Counted from the stretch's first letter, positions 1 to 9,094 are shown. The stretch is 10,975 nucleotides of DNA from Larix sibirica (GCA_004151065.3 NWUY0300024970.1:8637-19611); one strand, 5' to 3'. The notes: generated by a model from the letters alone, not told the origin. Numbers and translations: made by a program.

Positions 1-1285
1 GTCTCCCCCAATCTTTTTTCCGAATGGTAACATTTGGGAGAGGGGGAAACTCATTGTCAGGGATCAAATCACCCTCGCAAAAAACCGGTAATGGTTCTGA
101 AAAAAGACCCCGATTAACACCAACTTCAACTTCTACATGGTGTTCGGCTTGCGGAGTAGGTGCCATATTCTCAAGATAGGAGGATTCAGCAAGTAGTAAC
201 TATGAATCAGTAAAAGAGGGTAGTTCACTAGCATTTTCAATAGAAACCTCCATAGTAAAAGAATTCCCCAACATAGAGTTCCCCAGATGTGGTGCATTAA
301 AGTTCGAATGCACCATACAGGCTGTCGGTTCCAGACTCTCGTCCAACCCTAATGTAGTAAGGTGTTCCTCCACCGTAATCGCCTTACCACTTTGTGTGGA
401 ACTTTTACCTCGCTCACAATCCTTCCGTAGGTGACCAGGCTTCCCACATGAGTAGCACTTGAAAGGGGTCCTCTAGTAGTCCAGGTCTTGTCGTATGACC
501 CTGTCACCCCATCTTATCTGAACAAACTCTGGAAAGCCCAACGAAACATCCAGTTCCACTAAGACCCCTGCACACCTCTTATCCTCATGATAGAGGGAAT
601 TTTCATCAAATAATACAAAGTTACCAATATGGTTTGCCAGGATGATGAAGACTTCTCGGGACCAAAGAGCCAATGGAAAACCCTTAAGTAAAACCCAGAA
701 GTGGTTTGTCTGAAGCTGTTCTGTAGCTGGATCAAAGTCTATGCACCACTTTTTCAGGCACAGGGAGCCTCGGTCAATCACCTAGATCCGCCCCAAGATC
801 ATGGCAGCATGTTCCTCATCCAAAAAGTGGAAAACAACCCAGTTGTTTATGAGCATATGAATCTGGGGCGTGCAGTTTAGCAATGGCTTCCAGTGAGTGT
901 TAACCCAGGATATGAGGTCTGACCTGCCGATATCCGTGTAGCATAGTTTACCTACCAAATCCCGGGCAGTGAGACTTAATACCCGGCCCATTTGAACATC
1001 CTTGCCAAGGACCATTTCATTTCCTTCGTCCTGGCATTTTAATTGCTTCAAGGAGCGATTGTAACGGGCTTTGGCACCACCACTCTGAGATAAGCCACCA
1101 CCCCGACGTACATTGTCACAAGGAAGGTAGAACTCCCTGTCGGAGCCTGAAACATCCGCTATCTCCCCCCCATTAATGGTGCCCCCACATAGTAGTGGGT
1201 CAGTCCAAACTGATGTCTGTTCCAAAGCCGGCCCCACCCGAAAAACCGTTGAGAAAGACGAGGTTGCCTCAGTAGGGTCTGTCAT
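1..1285 (-). pseudogene. DUF4283 / CCHC zinc-knuckle protein, LINE ORF1-like, three TAG stops, 3' end off window
   Basis: Read on the minus strand, one frame stays open from an ATG at 1285-1283 (A at -3; upstream in-frame TGA at 1330-1328) to the left edge, about 428 codons, apart from TAG codons at 784-782, 475-473 and 202-200. A variable N-terminal tail of about 110 residues precedes a DUF4283-like domain with landmarks SWVNTHW, FHFLDEEHAAMIL, then after the first stop RGSLCLKKW, FDPATEQ and FPLALWS. The second stop falls just before a classical CX2CX4HX4C knuckle, CYSCGKPGHLRKDC (around 457-418). The tail is acidic and proline-rich and includes EFPPLP. In plants this architecture is typical of L1-type LINE ORF1, a nucleic-acid-binding protein of the retrotransposition RNP; an ORF2 endonuclease/RT would lie left of position 1 and cannot be seen. 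A domesticated host DUF4283 gene is the alternative. The domain call is firm; LINE origin is inference. Confidence 0.82.
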
Positions 1286-1682
1286 TATGGGAATGAGTGT
1301 TAATGCCAATACTGACAAGCAAAAACGTCAGTTCGAGGGCAATGTGGTATCCTAGATAGCCAGAAAGAAGACAAGAACAGTAGGGTTCAGTAACACTAAA
1401 AACAAGAAGGTTTAAACCCCAGACCCTCACATCAACAGGTCATGACACAATCTATTACCCTACCAGAAGATAAAAACCCGAAAGCTAAGCAGAAATACCA
1501 TTCTACCTAACCAGTTTGTCCTCATTCTTACTAATCTCTGTAATGCAAGGAGTTTATCAGCGCCTCCATACAAGCTCATACCTGCAAAGGTTTATTTATG
1601 TTATACTTGTTGCATATATGTCCCAAAATTTGGTTTGGAATCTTTGATGCCACATTGGATAATGTTAAGCTAGGATATTTGG
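1286..1682. other. Upstream flank of the LINE-like ORF1, no gene seen
   Basis: This stretch would contain the 5' UTR of the minus-strand DUF4283 pseudogene if it is a LINE. I see no conserved coding frame, RNA gene or clear promoter. Minus-strand open frames here lack any recognisable domain. The words gatgccacattggataatg (about 1646-1664) and a similar copy near 1882-1900 suggest old local duplication. Confidence 0.4.
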
Positions 1683-1758
1683 AATCTAGAATGAAATGGA
1701 ATACAATATTTGAATGATAAAATCCAGAATGAAATGGAATACAATATTTGAACGATAA
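1683..1758. repeat. Two-copy 38-bp tandem duplication
   Basis: Positions 1683-1720 and 1721-1758 are adjacent copies of a 38-bp unit beginning aatctagaatgaaatggaat. By eye they differ at two positions, both T/C (ctaga versus ccaga, and aatga versus aacga), so 36 of 38 bases match. Only two complete units are visible. Replication slippage is the likely origin; no function is implied. Confidence 0.9.
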
Positions 1759-2148
1759 TCTGGATGTTTGGATCCTGTATATCATGAGATCTAGTATCCG
1801 AGATAATAAAGGTAATGTTGATGAATAAACCAAAGAACAAGATCCAGATACAGTGTCAGAGGATATGCAGGAATGACACATTGGATGCCACATTAGATAA
1901 TCACGTCAGATGTTACGTAGGATACCCTGTCATATGCCACATCAATTAGTATTATTTCTAAAGTATCTTGGATCCAACCTACTGTGATGACGTTGTGGAT
2001 ATTCGGATCTAGATGAAATAATAAAAGAGGATCCAAGTGACCTAGACATGAATGAGTATTAAATTTAATAAAGTCCAGAATCCAAATGTGCAGATTGTTG
2101 AGAAATGCTAAGGACTCTTGATGTCCAGATGTAAATTTAATCCATTAA
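1759..2148. other. Non-coding, no gene seen
   Basis: This is AT-rich sequence rich in variants of gga-tcc and gatccag words (for example around 1771, 1841, 1970 and 2030), which gives it a degraded repetitive look. No open frame with a recognisable domain and no RNA gene was found. Confidence 0.4.
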
Positions 2149-2212
2149 TTAAATTTTATAAAGACAATCATGGCCTTTGATTAAATTTTATCAAGACAAT
2201 CATAGCCATCGA
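2149..2212. repeat. Two-copy 32-bp tandem duplication
   Basis: Positions 2149-2180 and 2181-2212 are adjacent copies of a 32-bp unit starting ttaaattttat and containing aagacaatcat. Four differences are visible by eye (28 of 32 identical). The second copy runs directly into dispersed repeat copy A, whose shared sequence begins at 2208, so the duplication lies at that repeat's edge. Confidence 0.85.
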
Positions 2213-2395
2213 TTTGATTGGATAAAAAATGATCAATCTCACCCCAAAGGGTCAAAGTGGAACATCATAAACAAAATCCTAATGAAAAAATATCAAATAA
2301 TGTACAAGAGAAAATAAATCATGAGCAAAGGAAAACCTCCTCAAAGATAAACAATCAAACCCCTTACTTGCTAGGTGGTCAAAGGATATACAGTG
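2208..2395 (+). repeat. Dispersed repeat family, copy A
   Basis: Copy A shares a series of blocks with copy C (from 10086). First come 83 bases (2208-2290) with one visible mismatch, including aatctcaccccaaagggtca. Next is aaatcatgagcaa, then aaacctcctc followed by aagataaacaatca, and lastly ggtggtcaaag(g/a)atatac. Copy B at 2692 has the same blocks in the same order and orientation but more diverged. The short open frame at 2257-2493 lies over the repeat and shows no protein-like conservation. The family is not recognised; it could be part of an unannotated LTR or a non-autonomous element. Confidence 0.85.
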
Positions 2396-2691
2396 GTTCT
2401 CATTTTAAATTGGCGTTAACAAAACCATATATTATTTCCAATATAGAAAATGGTATTAAGAAGCTGAATTTATGTTTTTTATTTTTTAATTGAAAACATA
2501 TATGCTTATGTATGTAATAGATGTTGATATGGTCATGATAAGAATGTGTTGAATATTTGGTATGTGGTTTAAAAATTCGAGTAAGTTAGATCTATCAATC
2601 ATGATGTCAAGGTGCCTTAAATCTATCAATCATCGATACAATCAAATCTATTAAAAGCAATTACAACAAAAATCTCAAAAGATAACCTACT

Positions 2692-2950
2692 AATCTCACC
2701 CTAAAGGGTCAAAGTACAACATCATAAACAAAAACCTATAAAAAATGTATAAGAGAAAACAAATCATGAGCAATGAAAAACCTCCTCAAAGATAAACAAT
2801 CAATAAAGATCCAAAACTCTAACTCCCTAGGTGGTCAAAGAATATATAGTAGGCTCACAATAGTAGATTAGGCATTTAGAGCAAAATCTTGGTCGGGACT
2901 CCTTTTCTTGTGCTTGTTTAAGCAAAATAAAAGGGATTTGTTGTGGCCAT
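2692..2950 (+). repeat. Dispersed repeat family, copy B
   Basis: The shared blocks are aatctcaccctaaagggtca (2692), acatcataaacaaaa, aaatcatgagcaatg, aaaacctcctcaaagataaa, ggtggtcaaagaatata, then a 3' part also found in C and D: a (g/t)att(a)aggcatt block, a pyrimidine-rich ctccttttcttgtgcttg block, ataaaagggatttg, and the end tgtggcca. Copy A has lost this 3' part after about 2395. B lies about 450 bases downstream of A in the same orientation, like a diverged tandem dimer. A pair of atctatcaatcat words (about 2590 and 2622) sits just upstream. Confidence 0.8.
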
Positions 2951-3548
2951 AATAATTACATAATCACTTTTCAAATTTAAATGTGACCAAATTTGACCTA
3001 ATCCTCAAATTCAAGCTTTAAGGAATGGTACTTGATGTGTTAATGCCAATTCAATCTATGTAAATTAATTTCAATTAACTTCATTAGCATATGGTTTCAC
3101 GTGCACTTAACAAACAACTAAATGTTGTAAGAGTAGTCTAAATGTTATAAGATTTGTATTTTTTTTGTTATTATCTCTACAATCTGGTTATACAATCTTC
3201 AATCGAATTGCAAATTTTCATTTTTGAAATTGCATTTTCAAATAATAACAATAATGTTGTTTTCCATATGCTACTAGCAATGATATAGGCCAGTATGCAA
3301 AGGTTGTTAAAGTTTCCTTTAAGCATGATTGTTACACAACTTCATTTGAGTTGTGAGGTTTAGGATGCATATCATTGAATGCAGGTAATTCATGATCACA
3401 GGTGTAGATATTTTGAATGGAGGATACACGGGTTTTCCTCCATTCTAAAAAATGCATATCATAGTTCATGCTTTTCCATGTACATTTGGATATTCTACTT
3501 TAACTTGTGGTGTTTCAAATCACTAACCAAACATAAAAGCACATTAGA
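2951..3548. other. Non-coding AT-rich spacer, no gene seen
   Basis: No domain, tRNA or structured RNA was recognised. The 63-codon open frame at 3379-3570 has no protein-like features and crosses the proposed LTR start. The 5' end of the gypsy element lies somewhere at the right margin of this stretch. Confidence 0.4.
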
Positions 3549-4879
3549 TGTAATGTTCCTTTCCGAATGATCACTTCAGGGGATAACTTGTTAGCCTATT
3601 TAATTCTCGTAGGCTATAGTTGACGAAAAAGGAAATTAATTGATTAATTAATGTCACTTGGGAAAAAAGTAACATTACAAAGTGATGTTGAGTAATTAAT
3701 TCATAAAGGGACTCTATAAAATTCACTTTATTAATTAAAACCATGGAAAATGATAAAAATGGCGGAAAAGGGTCAAAATGAGAATAAAAGGAGCAAATTG
3801 ACCTATTCTCTTATTCATTCGTGACATTTCATTTTTGAAAAAGAGATTTGGAGAGCTCTTGTGGCTTTTGGCTCTTGGGACGAAAACCCTAATAGAAAAT
3901 TTGGTCTTAATGGTGAAACTATCCACCCTAGATGATCAAGTTGGAGGGATTGGACATATTTCTCATTGATATTCATTGTTGAGGGAAGATATACATTATT
4001 TTGAGTTAAGTTGTTGTACATCTCAAAGATTTGGGGGATGTTTGAGGTTGAAATACTGATTATCAGAGGGCATTCTTCTTTGGGAGAAGTTGTGGATTTG
4101 AGAAGGGTGCATTCTTCAAGAAGATTGGGCCAATCTGTCACTGTTTCTCACAAACTGAGACAAGGGCACTATATCGGCTTATTTATTGATTGTTTGGGGC
4201 ACTCATTCCAGTGGGTATTCTCTACCCAAATTACCAGCCGTCACTTTCTCTAGGCCATGTCATTTTACAATAGTTTGGGAGGCGATTTTGAGGAAGGGCG
4301 CACTGCTTTTGAGGTAGAAATCACTGGGGGGAAGACTGAGGAGCAATCTACTTATACACAATTCATCTCAGAGGTCATTTTCAGGAGGATAGAAGTGATT
4401 CTTTCTTATTGGTCACATTCCATGAAATTTTTCATCTAACCATGGCCATATACAACAGTTCTAGTCATTGAAAGAGGGTCGCTATAACCATAAAGACAAT
4501 GTAAACTCTTGATGTTACCTACAAGTTAGGAAGAATACTGTAATCAGATTTGTTGTTGTTGATTTAATGTTATTGTTACAGCACTAGATTGTTTGTTGTT
4601 TCTTTCATATGTTTATGGGTTGTCTTTTTGGACATTAAATGCAAGTAAACACAATCTAGATGTGCACATTTTGTGGCCATTTGTTGTTATTAATGAGTTG
4701 AGAATTATAAGATTCTAAACCAATATAAAACCAACCACCATGATCAGTCAAATTAGATTTGAGAATAACGCAGGGGTCTCATAGCAGTTGTATCCAAAGT
4801 GTTTTACAAAAGTCACAAACCAAAAACTCATTAGCAGTTAATCCAAAAAACCATACAAGTAGTAGGAGGGGATATTGCA
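3549..4879 (+). repeat. Candidate 5' LTR of the gypsy element
   Basis: The right edge is set by the primer-binding site: the sequence ends attgca one base before it, and LTRs end in CA. The left edge is a guess at tgtaat (3549), which nearly mirrors attgca as a terminal inverted repeat (5 of 6 bases). A TATA box at 3715 fits a U3 promoter. An LTR of about 1.3 kb would be usual for plant gypsy elements. Open frames inside it (4011-4439 with one in-frame TAG at 4251-4253, and minus-strand frames at 3735-4141) show no domain and are treated as chance. Without a 3' LTR the left edge cannot be proved. Confidence 0.4.
3715..3722 (+). promoter_or_regulatory. Candidate TATA box of the LTR
   Basis: The octamer tataaaat stands in ggactctataaaattc, inside the proposed U3 and about 165 bases from the proposed LTR start. 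An RNA polymerase II start would be expected roughly 25-35 bases downstream. The DNA is AT-rich, so a chance match is possible. Confidence 0.4.
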
Positions 4880-4880
4880 G

Positions 4881-4892
4881 TGGTATCAAAAC
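4881..4892 (+). other. Primer-binding site, initiator tRNA-Met type (decayed)
   Basis: The sequence tggtatcaaaac resembles TGGTATCAGAGC, the complement of the plant initiator tRNA-Met 3' end that most plant LTR elements use to prime minus-strand DNA synthesis. Ten of twelve bases match; both differences are G to A. It lies one base after a CA dinucleotide and 154 bases before the gag ATG, exactly where such a site belongs. Confidence 0.75.
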
Positions 4893-5045
4893 TCGTGATT
4901 CTTTCAGCAGATGAGTGCATGTTTCTTTCATGAATCTGAAGGACGAAAGATATATCACCTACAGGAAAAGAGGAGAGAGAGGGAATGAAAACATATTCCT
5001 AGTAGAATTAAAGGGGATCAACCATAATCAGAAGAAGAGGAAGAC

Positions 5046-6298
5046 ATGGAGAATAGCAATGACATAAACACGAATGAACCACTTGAGGGCAGTACTATGA
5101 TCATCTTGAATGATTTGGCAAGGGGGCAACAACAATTGGTTCAGCTCATGACTCAACTTATTACTAGTACTCTAGCAAACCAAAAACCATAGAGACAACA
5201 ATGACTTAGGGGGGATTAATGGACGTAATGGGAATTATGCAGAAGAGGGAAACACTCATATTCCTATACAGAAAAACACTAGGACAACCAATAAAGTGAC
5301 TCCTAGACCTCTCTTACATGAGTCCTTGGAGGAGCAGCCAGCTGGAAATATGGAGCAGCCAGTACCAATTTACAATTTTAATGATTATTTGAGGGAGTAT
5401 CGGACTCTTGGTGTGGATTTTCATCTGGCTATGTCATTACAGTAGTTTTGTACCATAAGGTACATGAATAGATCAATGGACTTCAACAGGGGCCAACAAA
5501 ATCTAGATCTTCAGTGGAATATTGGGAAATTGTCTTAGCCCTTATTTTGACGGATCTAACAAATACACTGCCAGAGTTGGGGTTTAGGACACCTAATTCC
5601 AACTCAACCCCAAGAGGGATACATAAGGAAACAAATTTGATACACTACATCTGGAAGGAAAGGCTCATGGGTGGTGGTATCATGGGCTAGTCACATTGGG
5701 GCATTCTAGCATTACCTCATACCTGGACTTCACAAAGAGACCAATTGACATATTTGATAAGAAGGACCCAGAGTTGCATTTCAGGGATCTAGCACAACTC
5801 AAGCAGATAGGTACAATATATGCTTACATTTGAGAGTTCCAGAGGGTTGCGGTCATGGTGCACGGTATGTCAAAGCAGAGGTTGGTCATGTTGTTCATTG
5901 AACGATTATTCAAGCCATTGCGTGGTTGGGTTAAGGCCTTCAAACCAAATTCTCTATAGGATGCCATCATTAGAGCATGGGACATGGAGGATGTAGTACC
6001 AAAGAATAAATTTCAATCCAAACCCTTCATGCCTCAGAGAGGAAAATATAAGAAGCCGTTCGAGAAGGAGTGGACCGAGAAAAACAAGTTGGATGATGAA
6101 ACCTGGAATGAATTGAAAAGGAAGAAGCTATGTTTCAGTTGTAAAGAGCCTTGGGAACTGAGTCACCGGTGCATGGGTAAAGGTAAAGTTCATTCCTAAG
6201 AGATGCTCTCGGATGGTGATGAGGAAGAGGAGGTAGGACAGGTTTAGGATGGGGAGCATAGCAATGCAGAGGATGAGCAACCATGTGTGGAAACTTAG
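5046..6298 (+). pseudogene. Ty3/gypsy gag (capsid and zinc knuckle), frameshifted
   Basis: Gag would form the capsid and bind element RNA. An ATG at 5046 opens 48 codons to a TAG at 5190; similarity continues in the next frame (5191 to about 5536, TAG at 5443), then in a third frame from about 5537. That third frame holds the retrotransposon gag core: YFDGSNKYTAR (about 5543), LHLEGKAHGWWYHGL (about 5645), LHFRDLAQLKQIGT (about 5774), VAVMVHGMSKQRLVMLF and PLRGWVKAF. The knuckle CFSCKEPWELSHRC (6131-6172) keeps the CX2CX7HXC spacing this gypsy family uses, with Ser for the usual Gly before His. Stops in the third frame lie at 5585, 5594, 5624, 5831, 5957, 6197, 6245 and 6296. Gag and protease share this frame, as in a fused gag-pol polyprotein. 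Identification is firm; the gene is clearly dead. Confidence 0.88.
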
Positions 6299-6720
6299 GG
6301 TGGAATTATTGTTGCTCTATCTGGTGCTCCTATATTTCACACTTTCAGAGTGAGGGGAGTAGTACAGGGTCTACATGTCACGATCCTGATCAATGGTGGA
6401 GCCACCCATAACTTTATAGATGAAGCTTGGTGGCTAGGAGAGGAATTCATATAAATTTAATGAATTCAGTGTTGTGGTAGCTGGTGGGCGCATTATGGCA
6501 TGCATGCAAACAGTTCGGTGGTTGACTATGACGGTGGGTAACTACAACATGACAGATGATTTCTATGTGGTTGAGATGGTAGACACTAATGTAGTCCTTG
6601 GTGTTCAGTGGCTCAGTACTTTGGGGACAATTTCATACAACTATCAAACAATGGAGATGGGTTTCAATACAACGGATGGAAAGAGGGTAGTTTTGAGGGG
6701 CATGTCCAATGGTACTTCAA
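6299..6720 (+). pseudogene. Ty3/gypsy aspartic protease region, catalytic Asp lost, two frameshifts
   Basis: This part would cleave the Gag-Pol polyprotein. The active-site motif reads LINGGATHNFID (6383-6421); related elements have D-S/G-G-A-T-H-N-F-I, so the catalytic Asp has become Asn (aat, 6392-6394). The frame then changes near 6428, where VARRGI appears one frame over, and again near 6450-6458, from where a third frame runs open to a TAG at 7011. In that frame are WLTMTVGNYNMTDDFYVV, DTNVVLGVQWL and VVLRGMSNG, the protease C-terminal half and following linker. Retropepsins act as dimers using one Asp per subunit, so this copy would be inactive even without the frameshifts. Confidence 0.85.
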
Positions 6721-7629
6721 GGATTTTCTTAGCCAAGTGGATGGAGGCCTTATTCAGGCATGGGGATATAGCATACGCAACAGAGTGTTTGGTTACAATT
6801 CAGAAATATTTAGACAGTAGCCCACCATATCATGTAGATATTAAATCATTGCTGAGCAAACATGACCGTTTTTTTGGAGAGATTCCTCTAGGGAGAACTC
6901 CTGATAGAGGATTTGAGCATACCATTGAGTTAGAAGAAGGGGCCAATCCCATGATCACTACTCCATATAGGCACCCGAATAAATTCAAAGATGAGATAGA
7001 GAAGGTGAGATAGGAGTTAGTTCCAGTCCATTTACTTCTTCAGTTGTCTTGGTCAAGAAGACAGATGGAACCATGAGGATGTGTATTGCTTACAGGGCCT
7101 TGAACAAGAATATGATAAAAAATAGGTACCCCATTCCTAGGATCAATGAGTTGCATGGGGCAGTATACTTCACGAAGGTTGATATTCACTCAGGGTATCA
7201 TCAGATAAGGGTCAGGGAGCAGGATGTTCACAAGATTGCTTTTAGATGTCATTATGGGCACAACGAGTTCTTGGCCGTGTCATTTAGATTGACCAATGCA
7301 CCAACCACTTTCTAGTCTTGCATGAACCACATATTCAAAAAGCAGCTGAGGAAGTTCCTGTTGGTTTTCTTTGATAGCCTCCTTATTTACAACAGGACAT
7401 GGGAGGAACACTTGAGGTATTTGGATGATATATTGGGCATCATGGAGGAGCATTCATTGAATGCAAAGGCTTCAAAGTGTGAATTTGGCATGATAGAGAT
7501 ACTGTATTTGGGCTAAGTGATCAGTGCATAGGGTGTATAGGTACATCAGGAGAAGATATAGGACATATTTGATTGGCCACCACCCAGGAACCTTACAAAG
7601 TTGTGTGGGTTTTATGGATTGTGTAGTTA
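6721..7629 (+). pseudogene. Ty3/gypsy reverse transcriptase, YXDD-box Asp lost, truncated
   Basis: RT copies element RNA into cDNA. The RT entry region is visible in the frame ending at 7011: TPDRGFEHTIELEEGA (from about 6899) and TTPYRHP. A TAG at 7011-7013 and a frame change around 7014-7034 follow, with the expected segment between EIEK and SPF shortened. In the new frame are SVVLVKK, TMRMCIAYRALNK, NRYPIPRI, YFTKVDIHSGYHQIRV, FRCHYGHNEFL and LTNAPTTF, then a TAG at 7313 where the family has Gln. The catalytic box reads LLVFFDSLLIY (around 7361-7390): the second Asp of FFDD is Ser (agc, 7376-7378). Downstream are CEFGM and YLG, then stops at 7514, 7529, 7538 and 7559. Similarity ends after LCGFYGLCS near 7629. 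RNase H and integrase are missing. Confidence 0.9.
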
Positions 7630-9094
7630 ACAACTTATACAACTTGACGAGAAATTTATACTCAAAACGAGAAGTCTAGACACATTATTATATCATTGTA
7701 TCATAATTTTAAATTGTATTTATTAAATCTCTTATTAACACTATCTAAAACTAGCACTGAGTTAAAGACAAATTATTCAAGAAATTAGTTCACCTCTCTT
7801 TCCATATAAAATAAAAGAATTTATGATATTATTCATAATAAAACCATAAAACGTAGAAGTTATGATATTTTGGTGCATAAGGGAGAAAATGCATTATCAC
7901 CCCTTTTATGGCGGGGTTAAAATTACAACTTTCTAGAAACCATGAGTGGTATCGTTGCAATCAAAACAGTAAATCGATCATTGGATTGAAAAATGGACCT
8001 GCTAGAATCACTATCATTTCTATTCGAGGTTTAAAAAAAAGTGAAAATGTAAAAATGTAAAATTTACATCCTTACACAAAAACAATTATAAACGAAAAAA
8101 TGTAAAAGATAAATCTAAAAAAAATTGCAAAAAAAATCAAAATAAAACACAAATNTTTTACAGTTTCAATTTTAAAGAAAATTTTCCAAGATTTTCTAAA
8201 TTAAATCATTTTGTTCATGTTTTTTTGTGCTTCTGCTTGAATCCATAAGATGCTGCAACTTACAATTAACCCTCACTCATGTGTTCTTGGGTTGGAAACA
8301 TATATCGCATATGATTGAAATAGATGTGGAAGGAAACAATTTGGTGTGTTGTTGGTGGAAGCATTTTCAGATGTAAATACATGTTCACATTCTTTTCCAT
8401 GTTGATTCTAGATTTGGACGTTTTACAGTTTTAGTTATGAAGGAATTTCTTCATAGTTTTGTGCTATAAAATACTATGGATTTGAACATTTTTTCATTGT
8501 TAGTTCTGATATGTTTCAAAGTTGGTAATTTCAAGATTTCATTTATAATGTACTTTGAATTCATTAACCCTTTGCAGATTCTTTGCCTTTGGTCCATGAT
8601 TTTGGGTAAATTTGTGGAAACTTGATAGTATATTCTTTAGTAAGCCCTCGGTGTGCGAGAAAAACAAATGTATTTTTTGTTCTTTTTGTTTTAGTGAGAA
8701 ATCCATAACATGGTATTTATAGGGATATCAAATTAATATAATTTGCAAAAGTATTATACCATTATTTTCCTCCAGAACATGGTTATGATACATTAATTAT
8801 CCTTTTTAGGTCATCCCTAAGTAAATTACAATAGCTCTCTTTCTTCATGTGCCAATATTCTATTGATTCTAGAGATTGGATTGATTTGAGAGAGAATCTT
8901 TAACTCTTTTCACCATACACCTTTTCATGAACATGGGATAGAACATATGTGGAAATGCCAGAGTATTGCCATGAGTACTTTGTCTTCCACAAACTTTGTG
9001 CACTGTAATTGGGTTCCCAAGATGGCTTGAATCCCGAGAATGTTGCAGTCGTGCATACATGTTCCGTGAGATATGATTCCATATGAAAATTCGT
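7630..9094. other. AT-rich non-coding stretch, no gene seen
   Basis: Just after the gypsy breakpoint the sequence changes to strongly AT-rich DNA with A-rich runs (about 8030-8170, including one N at 8155). I found no continuation of pol, no LTR like the proposed one at 3549-4879, no tRNA and no convincing open frame. Three overlapping minus-strand open frames between 8869 and 9137 do not resemble any family I know. A stretch around 7940-8030 (atcgatcattggattgaaaa) is less AT-rich than its surroundings but is not identified. Confidence 0.45.

Larger units (their letters stand above)
3549..7629 (+). mobile_element. 5' part of a Ty3/gypsy LTR retrotransposon, truncated and decayed
   Basis: In order on the plus strand are a candidate 5' LTR, a primer-binding site, a leader of about 150 bases, gag, an aspartic protease, a tether region and reverse transcriptase. 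This is the order of Ty3/gypsy elements. RNase H, integrase, polypurine tract and 3' LTR are absent: similarity to the family stops near 7629, in the connection just after RT, and the sequence becomes unrelated AT-rich DNA. The left boundary is uncertain because no second LTR is available to delimit it. The element cannot move on its own. Its protein style resembles gypsy elements I know from conifers and other seed plants; the lineage is not assigned. Confidence 0.85.

Noticed and set aside
1-1285. Genetic-code change with TAG read as an amino acid
   Set aside because: The gypsy element in the same window also carries TAA, TGA and many frameshifts, so ordinary pseudogene decay explains the TAG codons better.
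1576-1893. Minus-strand 105-codon open frame
   Set aside because: It overlaps the 38-bp tandem duplication and the translation simply repeats its unit; no domain or protein-like composition.
2257-2493. Plus-strand 78-codon open frame
   Set aside because: It lies over dispersed repeat copy A, and the frame is not kept in copies B and C, which have indels of varied length.
3379-3570. Plus-strand 63-codon open frame
   Set aside because: Short, without recognisable features, and it crosses the proposed LTR boundary.
3735-4141. Two overlapping minus-strand open frames
   Set aside because: They are antisense to the candidate LTR in two phases, with no domain; consistent with chance.
6608-6820. 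Plus-strand 70-codon open frame
   Set aside because: A different-phase shadow of the gypsy protease/linker frame, which has clear family motifs.
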